Below are positions 25,367-34,332 of a stretch of DNA of 64,000 bases, in pieces; the stretch's first letter is position 1, and each line of letters starts with the position of its first letter. The DNA lies in assembly GCA_034437535.1 (NCBI GenBank), contig DAOTTZ010000077.1, forward strand, positions 21,491-85,490, in the 5' to 3' direction. A program made the position numbers and the translations under genes. The DNA is from J038 sp034437535. GTDB lineage: Bacteria > Chloroflexota > Anaerolineae > Aggregatilineales > Phototrophicaceae. The notes beneath the pieces were generated by a model. It made no database searches. It saw nothing but the letters and a program-made list of their open reading frames with translations, and was not told the origin of the DNA.

Positions 25367-26004
25367 CGCCAGTCCGGTTCCTGGTCACCAGCCCAATACT
25401 TTGAGCCGTCTTTATACCGCCGCAAGAAGTTATGCATGAACAACTCCCGGCGGAGCATGGCCCAATCGCCAAAGGTCGCCCATTGATTCAGCACCGCGTT
25501 GACCTCTTTCTCGGTATAAGCGCGGTTGGTCTCAAACTGAGAGGCCAGATGCGCTCGAATGGCATCTTGCGCTTCCGGGTGTTTGAGCGTCGGCCAATCG
25601 ACCACGCGGCCTTTGGCATCAACCCAATTCTTAAGCAAGGGATCGGTGATGCGTTCGCGGCTATAACCCAGGGCTTCGCGCAAGTCCCCGGTGCTAAAGC
25701 CCGCCGCAGATGATAGCTGGATGGTCACATGCAGATGATCGCCGGTGTGCGGGGTGATTTGGGCCGGCGTCTGGCTCAATTGATTGATCGCATGGATGGT
25801 CTTCGCCACGTCCTGGTCGAAGAATTGCGCCTCCATCGGGTGCATCGCCTCCGTTGTAGCGACGTGTGAATGCGCCACCACACGGAACGTCGCCTCATCT
25901 CGAAACAACATCGCCCGCTCTAACTGTGCCACGACCCCGCCGAACCCGCTTTCGTTGCGGATCGCGTGGCAAAATGCACAATCCTCGTCAAATTTTTTCG
26001 GCAT
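25363..26004 (-). CDS. DUF2087-containing protein with N-terminal Cys-x-x-Cys
   Basis: A 213-residue protein. The C-terminal 65 residues (YTEKEVNAVLNQWATFGDWA, then LRRELFMHNFLRRYKDGSKYW) match DUF2087, a domain normally joined to ArsR-type DNA-binding domains. Here the N-terminal half is different: it opens with CAFCHAI, a possible metal or redox motif, and contains several His residues (VVAHSHVATTEAMHPME, HTGDHLHVTI) that could form a metal site, but I do not recognise the domain. It follows the MalT/BTAD regulator on the same strand after 39 bases, so the two may share a transcript. Function unknown. Confidence 0.75.
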   Translation of the reverse strand: MPKKFDEDCAFCHAIRNESGFGGVVAQLERAMLFRDEATFRVVAHSHVATTEAMHPMEAQFFDQDVAKTIHAINQLSQTPAQITPHTGDHLHVTIQLSSAAGFSTGDLREALGYSRERITDPLLKNWVDAKGRVVDWPTLKHPEAQDAIRAHLASQFETNRAYTEKEVNAVLNQWATFGDWAMLRRELFMHNFLRRYKDGSKYWAGDQEPDWR

Positions 26005-26043
26005 AATCGTTGATCCTGTTCGCTCACTGGCTGTGACCGGGGG

Positions 26044-29000
26044 TCAGGAAACGATCAACGCCTCGTAGAGCGTCTGAGTCTCCTCGGAAGGCGCAACCCC
26101 TAATTCTTCATCCAGGATGTCGCGCAATTGCATAAATGTCTCTTTGATCTGGCCGCGATGCCCCAGGTCACTATAGGCTTTCATTATGGCACAATACGCC
26201 GTCTCGTCAAATGGATCAGACTTGATGAGTGCTTTGAAGGTCGCAATCGTGTTGAGATAATCACGCCGTTGATACAAGCTCTGGCCCAGCCCGCGCAAGG
26301 CTTCCCGGTAATCCCGGTCGAAGGACTCTTGATATTCGATCAACCATTCCGACCCGAATGTGGTCAAGAATCGACCCTGATACAACGCGACCGCCCGCCG
26401 CCATAGGTCTTCAGTCAGCAATTTATAGGGGGGCTGGTGCCGCGCCTGGCGGACGGTTTCCGCCAGTTCTTTCGCATCCACCCACACTTCAATATCCGGG
26501 TTGATGCTGTAAATGTTGTCGTTCTCCACGATGACATCCCGCCCCAGGGCTTGCCGGATGCGGTTGATGGTGGTGTTAAAGCGATTCCGCATCTTTTCCG
26601 GCTCTACGTCATCCTGCCAGAAGACATTACTGGCGATCTCTCGATGCTGTGGCCCGTTAAACAGCAGATAGAAGAACAGCTCACGGGCACCTTTAGCTTT
26701 CCACGCAGAATTTTTGACGCGCTTGCCGTTCTGCTCGAACCGTTCTTCGCCCAACGTCCACACACTTAAGGAATGGGTGCGCTCCGGCAGGCGGATCTCG
26801 GCGTCTTCCTTATGCTTGAGTTGCCGCTCGACCAACCGGATCACATTTTGCAACGGCCTGAACTCCTGGAAGGTGTGCGACAGGATCGGCTCGGCATCAG
26901 CATTTAACAGTTCGATGGCGACCAGGGCCAGCCCATGATCGTTGGTCAGCCATTGCCGCGCCAGGGCCGTCAGTTGATCGGCTCGCCCGGCCTGGATGAC
27001 TGCCGACAACATCATGCCGACGATGTCATAAAAGGCGACCGGCGCGTAATCATGCGCGGATAACGTCTCGCACAACTCAACCAACCTCTGCCAATCGCTT
27101 GGATCTTGCATCATGCTGTATTCGGCATGAGCACGGGCGGATTCCAGCAGGAAGCCATGACGGTCAGCGATGTCGATGGCCTGCCGGGCAAAGGTCAGGC
27201 CGTTCTGGGGTTCATCCGCCCAGCGGGCCAGCCGGGCCTGGCTGAGGCTGTATTGAATCTGCATGAGGGGTTCATCTTCGGTGATGTATTCCAGCATCTG
27301 CCGGTAATGAATCTCGGCGGAGTTCATATCGCCCATATCCCGGTAGAGATCTCCCAGCGTCCAGACGATGTGGAGCAAGCTACTGACATCATGATACTTA
27401 CGGGCGATGTCGTGCGCCTCAATCAAGACTTCCTCGGCCATGTCAAAGTGCCCGTTGATGTGATGCTGTACCCCCAGGTTATTCATGCACATGGTCAGGC
27501 CGCTGGTGTCGCCGTTATCGCGGTGATGACTCAGCGCATTTTGCAGATGTTCGGCGGCCTGTTGCGTCTGGCCGAGCAAACCATGTATGACGCTCAGATC
27601 TTGCTGGATGAGGGCATCTGCTTGCGCCCCGCCTTGCTCCAGGTAAATCGGGTGGGCGGCTTCTGCATCGGCCAGGGCCGCCTTTAGATTGCCCAAAAAC
27701 AGGTTAGAGACAGCCCGCGTGCGCAGGGTTTGCCCTTTCACCCCTTCGTTCAGGTCGTCCTCCGCCAGGATGCGCTCTGCACTTGTCATCACCGCGTAGA
27801 ACTCACGCTGTTGGTAGGTCATCATCATGCATTGCATCGCCACCCGCTGAAGCCCGACCGGATCACCGCTCAGTTCGGCGCGGGCCGTCTGGAGCAGGGT
27901 GCTGGCGCGATCATATGCATACCGGTTCATCGCGATCATCGCCCCGGCGATCCACAGTTGCGGTGCCCGCACCGGTTGATCCAGCAATTGGGCGACGATC
28001 CAATCCAACGTCACGATGCGCCCCTGTGTGTAATACATCATCGCGATGCGGTCGGCCACATCTGCCGCCTGTTGGGTCATGCCTGCTTGCAGGTAATGCT
28101 CGATGGCCTCCGCGAAGTTCTGCCGTTGCTCGGCTCGTTCCCCCACCAGCAGATTCAGATCACGGTACATGTCAGGATAATTGCGCATCAGCCGCTCAAG
28201 CAGATAATCCCGGAACAGCCCATGATAACTATACCCCCCCGCGACCTCATGGATGAACATATTCTGCTGGCGGATGGTGTGCATGTGCTTGTCGATGTCG
28301 GTCAGGTGCAGGATCTCCAGGCAGATCCGCTCGTTGAACTTACGCGGTACTGCCGTCGCCATCAGGAAGATCGTCAATTCCACCGGTTGATATTGAAGCG
28401 TGCGTTCGATAAACGTATCGAATAGATCCTGTGGCGTGGTGATCCGCGAGTCGGCATCCGGCAAGACGACCCCGCGTGAGGCTGGCCGCATCGCCAGGTT
28501 TAACCCCGCCGCCCAACCATCTAACGTCTGTTGCAGGGCGGATGTATCGACCTGCGCTTCAAATAACCCCGCCAATTCCCGCACCTCATCCACGTCAAAG
28601 CGTAGATGATCCGCGCTCACCGTCAGCAGATCGTTCTTCGATAACAATTCAGCATACGGTAGACTCGGGACATCCCGGCTGATGAGGATCAGGTAACAAT
28701 TTTTGGGCTTGTTCTGGATGATTGACTCTAGCCACTGCTCCCCACTGGGGGAGCCGTTCACATGATGGATGTCATCCAACACGTAAAAGTAGCGTTCGTC
28801 CATGTGCTGGTCGAGATACTGGCAGGCGGCTTCCGCCAGGGCCGCCGGTGAGCTGGTATCCGGCAATCCTTGAATGCCGGGCACCGTCGAGCCGAAAGAC
28901 TGCAAAAGCCTTAAATGCAGGGTACGTCCATCACGCTCGTGCTGGTCTACCGCCTGCCATACCACTTGCAGGCCGGTAGAGCGGATAAACTGCTGAACAG

Positions 29001-29121
29001 CGACCGTTTTACCATAACCCGGCGGCGCACTGACGACCGTCACCCGGTGGCGGCGGTACGCGCTCAAGATTTCATTAATGCGGGGGCGTGGTATGTGTTC
29101 GAGTGTCGGCGTTTTCTGCAT
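26044..29121 (-). CDS. MalT-like ATPase/TPR regulator with C-terminal BTAD (SARP-type) domains
   Basis: Cytosolic STAND-type regulator of 1025 residues. N-terminal NTPase: Walker A SAPPGYGKT (about residues 34-42) and Walker B-like YFYVLDDIHHV. A long helical TPR region follows (about 330-730, with repeats such as QVGARR-type being absent but helix pairs plain). Near residue 790 begins a winged-helix DNA-binding domain (SLSVWTLGEERFEQNGKRV, then WKAKGARELFFYLLFNG) and then a bacterial transcriptional activation domain (about 890-1020; LYQGRFLTTFGSEWLIEYQE, FKALIKSDPFDETAYCAIMK). This MalT-plus-BTAD layout is frequent in Chloroflexota. A good promoter stands 40 bases upstream. The nearest possible targets are the downstream DUF2087 gene and the upstream ABC exporter; neither is proven. 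Confidence 0.9.
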   Translation of the reverse strand: MQKTPTLEHIPRPRINEILSAYRRHRVTVVSAPPGYGKTVAVQQFIRSTGLQVVWQAVDQHERDGRTLHLRLLQSFGSTVPGIQGLPDTSSPAALAEAACQYLDQHMDERYFYVLDDIHHVNGSPSGEQWLESIIQNKPKNCYLILISRDVPSLPYAELLSKNDLLTVSADHLRFDVDEVRELAGLFEAQVDTSALQQTLDGWAAGLNLAMRPASRGVVLPDADSRITTPQDLFDTFIERTLQYQPVELTIFLMATAVPRKFNERICLEILHLTDIDKHMHTIRQQNMFIHEVAGGYSYHGLFRDYLLERLMRNYPDMYRDLNLLVGERAEQRQNFAEAIEHYLQAGMTQQAADVADRIAMMYYTQGRIVTLDWIVAQLLDQPVRAPQLWIAGAMIAMNRYAYDRASTLLQTARAELSGDPVGLQRVAMQCMMMTYQQREFYAVMTSAERILAEDDLNEGVKGQTLRTRAVSNLFLGNLKAALADAEAAHPIYLEQGGAQADALIQQDLSVIHGLLGQTQQAAEHLQNALSHHRDNGDTSGLTMCMNNLGVQHHINGHFDMAEEVLIEAHDIARKYHDVSSLLHIVWTLGDLYRDMGDMNSAEIHYRQMLEYITEDEPLMQIQYSLSQARLARWADEPQNGLTFARQAIDIADRHGFLLESARAHAEYSMMQDPSDWQRLVELCETLSAHDYAPVAFYDIVGMMLSAVIQAGRADQLTALARQWLTNDHGLALVAIELLNADAEPILSHTFQEFRPLQNVIRLVERQLKHKEDAEIRLPERTHSLSVWTLGEERFEQNGKRVKNSAWKAKGARELFFYLLFNGPQHREIASNVFWQDDVEPEKMRNRFNTTINRIRQALGRDVIVENDNIYSINPDIEVWVDAKELAETVRQARHQPPYKLLTEDLWRRAVALYQGRFLTTFGSEWLIEYQESFDRDYREALRGLGQSLYQRRDYLNTIATFKALIKSDPFDETAYCAIMKAYSDLGHRGQIKETFMQLRDILDEELGVAPSEETQTLYEALIVS

Positions 29122-29161
29122 CAGGCGGCCTCAAGGATGTCAATTTGTCTATTGTGTCATT

Positions 29162-29190
29162 ATTGTAACCTGAGACCACCCGTTCGGCAA
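29162..29190 (-). promoter_or_regulatory. Promoter of the MalT/BTAD regulator
   Basis: On the minus strand TTGCCG (29185-29190) and TACAAT (29162-29167) are 17 bases apart and lie 40 bases upstream of the start codon. The flanking 29190-29222 is very AT-rich, unlike the rest of the window, which could act as an UP element. Confidence 0.6.
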
Positions 29191-29222
29191 GTTAATTAAT
29201 TTATTAAAATAGTATATTTTCC

Positions 29223-30998
29223 CTAACCTGTTGCGGAAAGTGACCGGTCGCCAGTCTGCACGCGCCACAACGTCGCATAGATGCCGTCAGTTTGTGTCAG
29301 GTCGTCGTGGGTGCCCGCTTCGCAGAGCTGGCCCTGATCCAGCACGAAGATTTGATCCGCATTCCGCACGGTAGAGAGCCGGTGAGCAATGACGATGGTC
29401 GTCCGACCGACCGCGATGCGCTCCATACTGCGCTGGATGGCCGCTTCAGTCTCATTATCAACTGAACTTGTCGCCTCATCCAGTACCAGAATCGGCGGGT
29501 TCTTGAGGACTGCGCGGGCGATGCTCACCCGTTGCCGCTGGCCGCCGCTTAACTTCTGCCCACGCTCACCGACGACGGTATCATACCCCTGCGGGAGCCG
29601 GGTGATAAACTCGTGCGCCTCCGCGATTTTGGCCGCTTCGATCACATCGGCATCAGTCGCATCTGGCCGGCCATACAGGATATTCTCTTTGACGGTGCCA
29701 TGAAACAGAAAGACATCCTGGCTCACCAGGCCGACCGCGCCGCGTAGATCAGCCAACTTCAGGTCACGCAGATCATGCCCGTCGAGCGTGATCTGCCCGC
29801 CGGTGACATCGTACAGGCGCAATAGCAACTTAATCACGGTGCTTTTACCGGCTCCCGTCGCGCCGACGATGGCGGCGGTGTTCCCGGCGGGGATCGTCAA
29901 TGACAACCCGCACAAGACGTCGGTTCCGCTGGAATACGCAAAGCGGACGTCTTCAAAGCTGATGGCCCCCTGTACCTCTGCCGGCGGGAGTGCCTGCGGG
30001 CCGTCCTGGATCTGAGACTCAATATCCAGCAGATCCATAATGCGGTTGGTCGATGCCATCGCCCGCTGATACAGGTCGAACGTCTCGCCCAACCGCGTGA
30101 GCGGCCATAACAGGCGTTGCGTGCTGAAGATCAACACACTGTAAAGGCCGATGTTCAGGTCGCCGTTTAACGTCATCTGCCCGGCGAAGACCAGAATCGC
30201 GATGAACCCGGCTACGATCACCATGCGGATGAGCGGCGAAAAGGCCGAACTGAGGACAATCGCCCGGCGGTTGGCTTCGCGGTAGGCGTCACTTTCCTGC
30301 CGGATGCGGTCAACTTCGCGGTCTTCGGTGGTAAAGCTCTTGATGGTGGCGATGCCGCTCAGGTTGTTGCTCAGTTGATGGTTCAACCAACTCACACGCT
30401 CTCGCACAGCGGCATAACGTGGCGTCAATGTGCGCTGGTAACGCACCGATCCCCAGATAATCAACGGCATCGGGATCAACGCCATCCACGCCACCGATGG
30501 CGCGACCAGCACGAAGAACCCGCCGATGATAAGCACGGTCGTCGTCACCTGGAGCAGGTCATTCGCGCCCACATCCAAAAAGCGTTCGAGTTGGTTCACA
30601 TCATCGTTAAGGATCGCCATCAGGCCGCCGGTGCTCTGGTCTTCGAAATACGCCATTTCAAGATCTTGCACATGCGCGTAACAATCCAGCCGTAAAGCGT
30701 GCTGAATATCTTGCGCCAGGTTGCGCCAGTAAACCCGTTGGATATACTCAAAGAGTGATTCCAGCACCCAAACGACCAGGGTAATGCCCGCCAGCACCAC
30801 CAATTGCGTCTCTACATCCGGGAAGCCGAAAGCGGCGATGAACGAGTCCTCCCGCCGGGTGACAATATCAACCGCCACGCCGATCAAAAGGGGCGGGGCC
30901 AGGTCGAAGATTTTGTTCAGGACGGAAAACAAAGTCGCCAGGATGATCTGTGGCCGGTAGTTCGTCGCGTAACGCAACAACCGTATCAATGGGTGCAT
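29223..30998 (-). CDS. ABC exporter with fused membrane and ATPase domains (MsbA/BmrA-like)
   Basis: Half-transporter of 591 residues: six membrane helices over about residues 15-310, then an ATPase with Walker A GATGAGKST (near 380), signature LSGGQRQR and Walker B ILVLDEATSS. It should homodimerise, or pair with another half, to export a lipid, drug or peptide. The sequence motifs before the ATPase (VAVDIVTRREDSFIAAFG, ERVSWLNHQLSNNLSGIATI) are typical of the multidrug/lipid A-type group. It is transcribed alone, divergent from a methyltransferase gene 30 bases away. Substrate not deducible. Confidence 0.9.
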   Translation of the reverse strand: MHPLIRLLRYATNYRPQIILATLFSVLNKIFDLAPPLLIGVAVDIVTRREDSFIAAFGFPDVETQLVVLAGITLVVWVLESLFEYIQRVYWRNLAQDIQHALRLDCYAHVQDLEMAYFEDQSTGGLMAILNDDVNQLERFLDVGANDLLQVTTTVLIIGGFFVLVAPSVAWMALIPMPLIIWGSVRYQRTLTPRYAAVRERVSWLNHQLSNNLSGIATIKSFTTEDREVDRIRQESDAYREANRRAIVLSSAFSPLIRMVIVAGFIAILVFAGQMTLNGDLNIGLYSVLIFSTQRLLWPLTRLGETFDLYQRAMASTNRIMDLLDIESQIQDGPQALPPAEVQGAISFEDVRFAYSSGTDVLCGLSLTIPAGNTAAIVGATGAGKSTVIKLLLRLYDVTGGQITLDGHDLRDLKLADLRGAVGLVSQDVFLFHGTVKENILYGRPDATDADVIEAAKIAEAHEFITRLPQGYDTVVGERGQKLSGGQRQRVSIARAVLKNPPILVLDEATSSVDNETEAAIQRSMERIAVGRTTIVIAHRLSTVRNADQIFVLDQGQLCEAGTHDDLTQTDGIYATLWRVQTGDRSLSATG

Positions 30999-31028
30999 GG
31001 CAGATGACTCGCTCGTATTAGATCAGAG

Positions 31029-31631
31029 GTGCCTATTATAGCAACGAACGCCCAAATCATCGCATATTATACCGATTTACTCACGACATATGGCCTGGAT
31101 GCCCGTAGCCTGGATTGGGGCAGTGCGGATACCCAGCGGGCACGCTTCGCCGTGCTGGCGTCGGTCTGCCGCCTGGCGGGCCGCTCTGTGCTGGATGTCG
31201 GATGTGGCCTGGGGGATTTTTACGCTTATCTGCGCCAGCAAGACATCGAGACGACCTATACCGGCCTGGATCTCACCCCGGCCATGATCGACCGGGCGCG
31301 TGAACGCTTCCCACAGGTGCGCTTGCACACCGGCAACCTGCTAGAGTATGACGGCCCCGGCGCGGATGTGGTGGTCGCCAGCGGGTTATTCGCCTTCGTC
31401 AACCTGGCGCAGGTCGTGCCCATGCTCCAGCGGATGGTCGCGCTATGTGGTGTCGCGGTGGCCTGCAACTTCTTGAGCGACTCGACCCCTGTTCGTCACC
31501 CGCGTGAGTTCTACGCCGACCCCGGCGCGATGCTCCGCCACGCCCGCCGGTTGACGCCCTATGTCACGCTACGCCATGATTACATGCACCATGACTTCAC
31601 GCTGTTTCTCTATCGAGAGCCGGTGGGTTGA
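31029..31631 (+). CDS. Class I SAM-dependent methyltransferase
   Basis: Rossmann-fold methyltransferase of 200 residues with motif I VLDVGCGLGDFYAYL, the acidic residue after strand 2 in YTGLDLTPAMIDRA, and motif III region ADVVVASGLFAF. It resembles small-molecule methyltransferases; no substrate domain is visible. The start is uncertain: GTG 31029 gives the full-length frame, but its ribosome site would overlap, and no ATG occurs in the first 60 codons of the conserved region. The gene is divergent from the ABC exporter and convergent with the SpoIIAA-like gene. Confidence 0.8.
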   Translation: MPIIATNAQIIAYYTDLLTTYGLDARSLDWGSADTQRARFAVLASVCRLAGRSVLDVGCGLGDFYAYLRQQDIETTYTGLDLTPAMIDRARERFPQVRLHTGNLLEYDGPGADVVVASGLFAFVNLAQVVPMLQRMVALCGVAVACNFLSDSTPVRHPREFYADPGAMLRHARRLTPYVTLRHDYMHHDFTLFLYREPVG

Positions 31632-31654
31632 TGCGATAGCTCAAGCACCCGCCG

Positions 31655-32056
31655 CTATCGTCGCAACCACGCCAGCGCATCTTCCCGCGTGGAAAACAAC
31701 CGCTCTTCAATGTGCGTCGTCTGTGGCGGTCGCGTCTCATGGATCACGGTCAGCACGTCGGTCACCAGGCCATCCGGCACCACAAACGCCCCGAATAACC
31801 GTTTTTGAGTCGCCAGATCATGATACAGGCGGTCGGCTTGCTTGCGCACGTAAGACGGAATCCGGCCACCAAGTCCGCTTAAATCATGCAATAACCGCGC
31901 TGGCACCCCCGGCGGGAACTGGCCCAGGCTTTCCAGCACACACGCCCCCCAATACGCCACCGTCTCTTGGTTGATCGTGTCCGGCACCGTCAACACACAC
32001 ACCGCGCCGCCGTCCAGCCATTCCCGCCGGATGCCATACTTGAGTTGTTCGCTCAT
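31655..32056 (-). CDS. SpoIIAA/STAS-like small protein
   Basis: A 133-residue soluble protein. The pattern VPARLLHDLSGLGGRIPSYV, then FGAFVVPDGLV and ERLFSTREDALAWL is that of SpoIIAA-like (STAS-fold) proteins, which are common in Chloroflexota and cyanobacteria next to unrelated genes. Fold assignment is by pattern only. The usual STAS phosphorylated serine may be Ser79-equivalent in the loop after DLSGLGG, but this is not certain. It is divergent from the UvrD-like helicase gene and has AAGGA upstream of the ATG. Confidence 0.6.
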   Translation of the reverse strand: MSEQLKYGIRREWLDGGAVCVLTVPDTINQETVAYWGACVLESLGQFPPGVPARLLHDLSGLGGRIPSYVRKQADRLYHDLATQKRLFGAFVVPDGLVTDVLTVIHETRPPQTTHIEERLFSTREDALAWLRR

Positions 32057-32170
32057 GTGCTTACCGTCCTTTTTCCGATGGTTTGGATTGATTGGTAGCG
32101 CGTCGAGTGTACCCTATGACCGGGAAGCGGTCTATAATGGACGTGCGAGCCACAACAGACAGGAAATCGG

Positions 32171-34285
32171 ATGGAACCCTACCAACAGGCGATCAGCCAC
32201 GCCCCGCCCGGCGGCATCACATTTTTACGTGGGCCAGCCGGCACCGGCAAGACCTATACCGCCGTCGAGCGATTGCGCTATCTGCTCCATGAGGTGATGG
32301 TACCCCCGGCGCAGATCTTGCTCATGTTGCCCCAGCGCACGCTGAGTGCGCCCTATGACGCGGTGCTGAGCGATCCAGCCGTTAACGGTGTCATCGACGG
32401 GTTGACGGTAGGCGGTATCGCCCGCCGGGCGGTTGATCTGTTCTGGCCGCTGGTCGCGGAGTCCTTCGGCTTTGCCCAACCAGACCGCCGCCCGACCTTC
32501 CTGACGTTGGAGACCGCGCAGTATTTCATGGCGCGGGTGGTCGGCCCGGAAATTGACCGCAATGGATACTTTGACACCATCACCATCGAACGAAGCCGGC
32601 TCTATAGCCAGATTATCGACAACCTGAACAAAGCCGCCGTAATCCCCGGCTTTCAATACACCGATATTGCCGACCGCTTGAAATCGGCCTGGGTGGGGGA
32701 GAGCGACCAACTTCGTATGTATGACGACGTGCAGACCTGCGCCTCGTTGTTCCGGGCCTACTGCTTACAACACAATCTGCTTGATTTTTCATTGCAAATC
32801 GAGTTGTTCACTGATGCGCTGTGGCCGCTGGAACCGGTCAAGGCGTGGGTGTTCGGTCAAGCCCAGTATGTCATCGCGGATAACCTGGAAGAAGATACCC
32901 CGGTCGCACACAACATCCTGCGCGAGATCCTCCAGCAGGCGCAAGATGGGTTACTCGTATTCGATGAAGACGCCGGGTATCGCCGGTTTTTAGGGGCCGA
33001 TGACGATCATGCGCTGGCGACCTTGACTCCGCTTTGCGACCGGGTGGAACGCTTCACACAGACCTTTGTCACCACCCCGCCCTTGATCCACTTCGCTGAG
33101 GAGATCGCGCTCAGCCTGGGGCTTCCGCTGGCAAGCAGAACCGACGCCGACCCGGCCACAGCCTTTGCATATGAGGATTATCGCTATCACCCGCAGATGC
33201 TGGACGGCGTTACCGAAAGAGTCACCGACTTGATCGAAGGGCAGGGGGTGCCGCCGCAAGAGATCGTCATCATCGCGCCGTATATGTCGGATGCGTTGCG
33301 CTTCAGCCTGATGAACCGGCTAGAAGCCCGGCAGGTGCCGGTCCGCTCGCATCGACCGTCGCGCAGTTTACGTCAGGAGCCATCCGCCCAGGCGATGCTC
33401 AATCTGGCCGCGATTGCTCATCCTGATTGGGGCTTGCTCCCCGCGCCGTTTGACATCGCCTACACTCTGATGGAATCCATTGCCGAGATCGACCTGGTAC
33501 GGGCGCAATTGTTGGCCCGTTATGCCTATCATCAGGATGAGCAACGCCCGCACCTGCGCCCGTTCGACCAACTCAACCCGACCGTCAAAGACCGGGTGAC
33601 CTTTGCCTTCGGCCAGCGGTATGACCGTCTGCAACAATGGCTTGAGTCTTACCGGGCGGGCGAGCCGTTATCGCTCGATCATTTCCTCAGTAAGTTGTTC
33701 GGTGAGGTCTTGTCTCAACCGGGGCTTGGCTTTCACCAGCAGGCCGAAGACCCCGACCGCGACCCGGCGACCGTGGCCGCCAACCTGATTGAATCAGCGG
33801 CGAAATTCCGCTGGATGTTGGAATCCAGCGGGACGGACGATGGCTCATCAGCGCAGGAATACGTGGAGATGGTCGGGCGCGGCGTGATCGCCGATCAATA
33901 TCTGGCAAGCTGGCGCACCCAGGCCGATGACGCGGTTCTGGTCGCGTCGGCCTATACTTACCTGCTGAGTAACCGCCCGGTGGGCTATCAGTTCTGGCTC
34001 AATGTCGGCGGCACTGGCTGGTCAGAGCGATTGTACCAACCGTTGACCAATCCCTACGTGTTGCGGTTGGATTGGCCCACCGGCCAGACCTGGACCGATG
34101 CCGATGAGATCCAGGCCACTCGCGAGACCCTGTATCGCCTGGTGAGTGGCCTGGTGCGCCGCTGTCGAGCGCAGATCTTCCTGGGCTTTAGCGAATTAGG
34201 CGAGCAGGGCTACCAACAGCGCGGGCAATTGCTCCAGGCTATCCAGGCGATGCTCCGCCGACAGCAACAATCCGACCGCGCATAA
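32171..34285 (+). CDS. UvrD/AddB-like superfamily 1 helicase-type ATPase
   Basis: Protein of 704 residues with Walker A LRGPAGTGKTYTAVERL (GPAGTGKT at 21-28) at the very N-terminus, VPPAQILLMLPQRTL after it (a UvrD-type motif Ia), and a Walker B region QAQYVIADNLEEDTPVAHN that is unlike the DExx of true UvrD. The middle part has motif III/IV-like segments (PPQEIVIIAPYMSDALRFSL) and the 3' part the QARDVPVRSHRPS-like block written here as QVPVRSHRPSRSL. This matches AddB-like or exonuclease V-like helicase shells more than UvrD, but the C-terminal PD-(D/E)XK nuclease and Fe-S cysteines of AddB are absent. An AGGAAATCGG ribosome site is present. DNA repair is the likely sphere. Confidence 0.7.
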   Translation: MEPYQQAISHAPPGGITFLRGPAGTGKTYTAVERLRYLLHEVMVPPAQILLMLPQRTLSAPYDAVLSDPAVNGVIDGLTVGGIARRAVDLFWPLVAESFGFAQPDRRPTFLTLETAQYFMARVVGPEIDRNGYFDTITIERSRLYSQIIDNLNKAAVIPGFQYTDIADRLKSAWVGESDQLRMYDDVQTCASLFRAYCLQHNLLDFSLQIELFTDALWPLEPVKAWVFGQAQYVIADNLEEDTPVAHNILREILQQAQDGLLVFDEDAGYRRFLGADDDHALATLTPLCDRVERFTQTFVTTPPLIHFAEEIALSLGLPLASRTDADPATAFAYEDYRYHPQMLDGVTERVTDLIEGQGVPPQEIVIIAPYMSDALRFSLMNRLEARQVPVRSHRPSRSLRQEPSAQAMLNLAAIAHPDWGLLPAPFDIAYTLMESIAEIDLVRAQLLARYAYHQDEQRPHLRPFDQLNPTVKDRVTFAFGQRYDRLQQWLESYRAGEPLSLDHFLSKLFGEVLSQPGLGFHQQAEDPDRDPATVAANLIESAAKFRWMLESSGTDDGSSAQEYVEMVGRGVIADQYLASWRTQADDAVLVASAYTYLLSNRPVGYQFWLNVGGTGWSERLYQPLTNPYVLRLDWPTGQTWTDADEIQATRETLYRLVSGLVRRCRAQIFLGFSELGEQGYQQRGQLLQAIQAMLRRQQQSDRA

Positions 34286-34332
34286 TTATCATGTAGACTA
34301 CCAACCTTAAACCAAAGCAGAATGGACAAACA

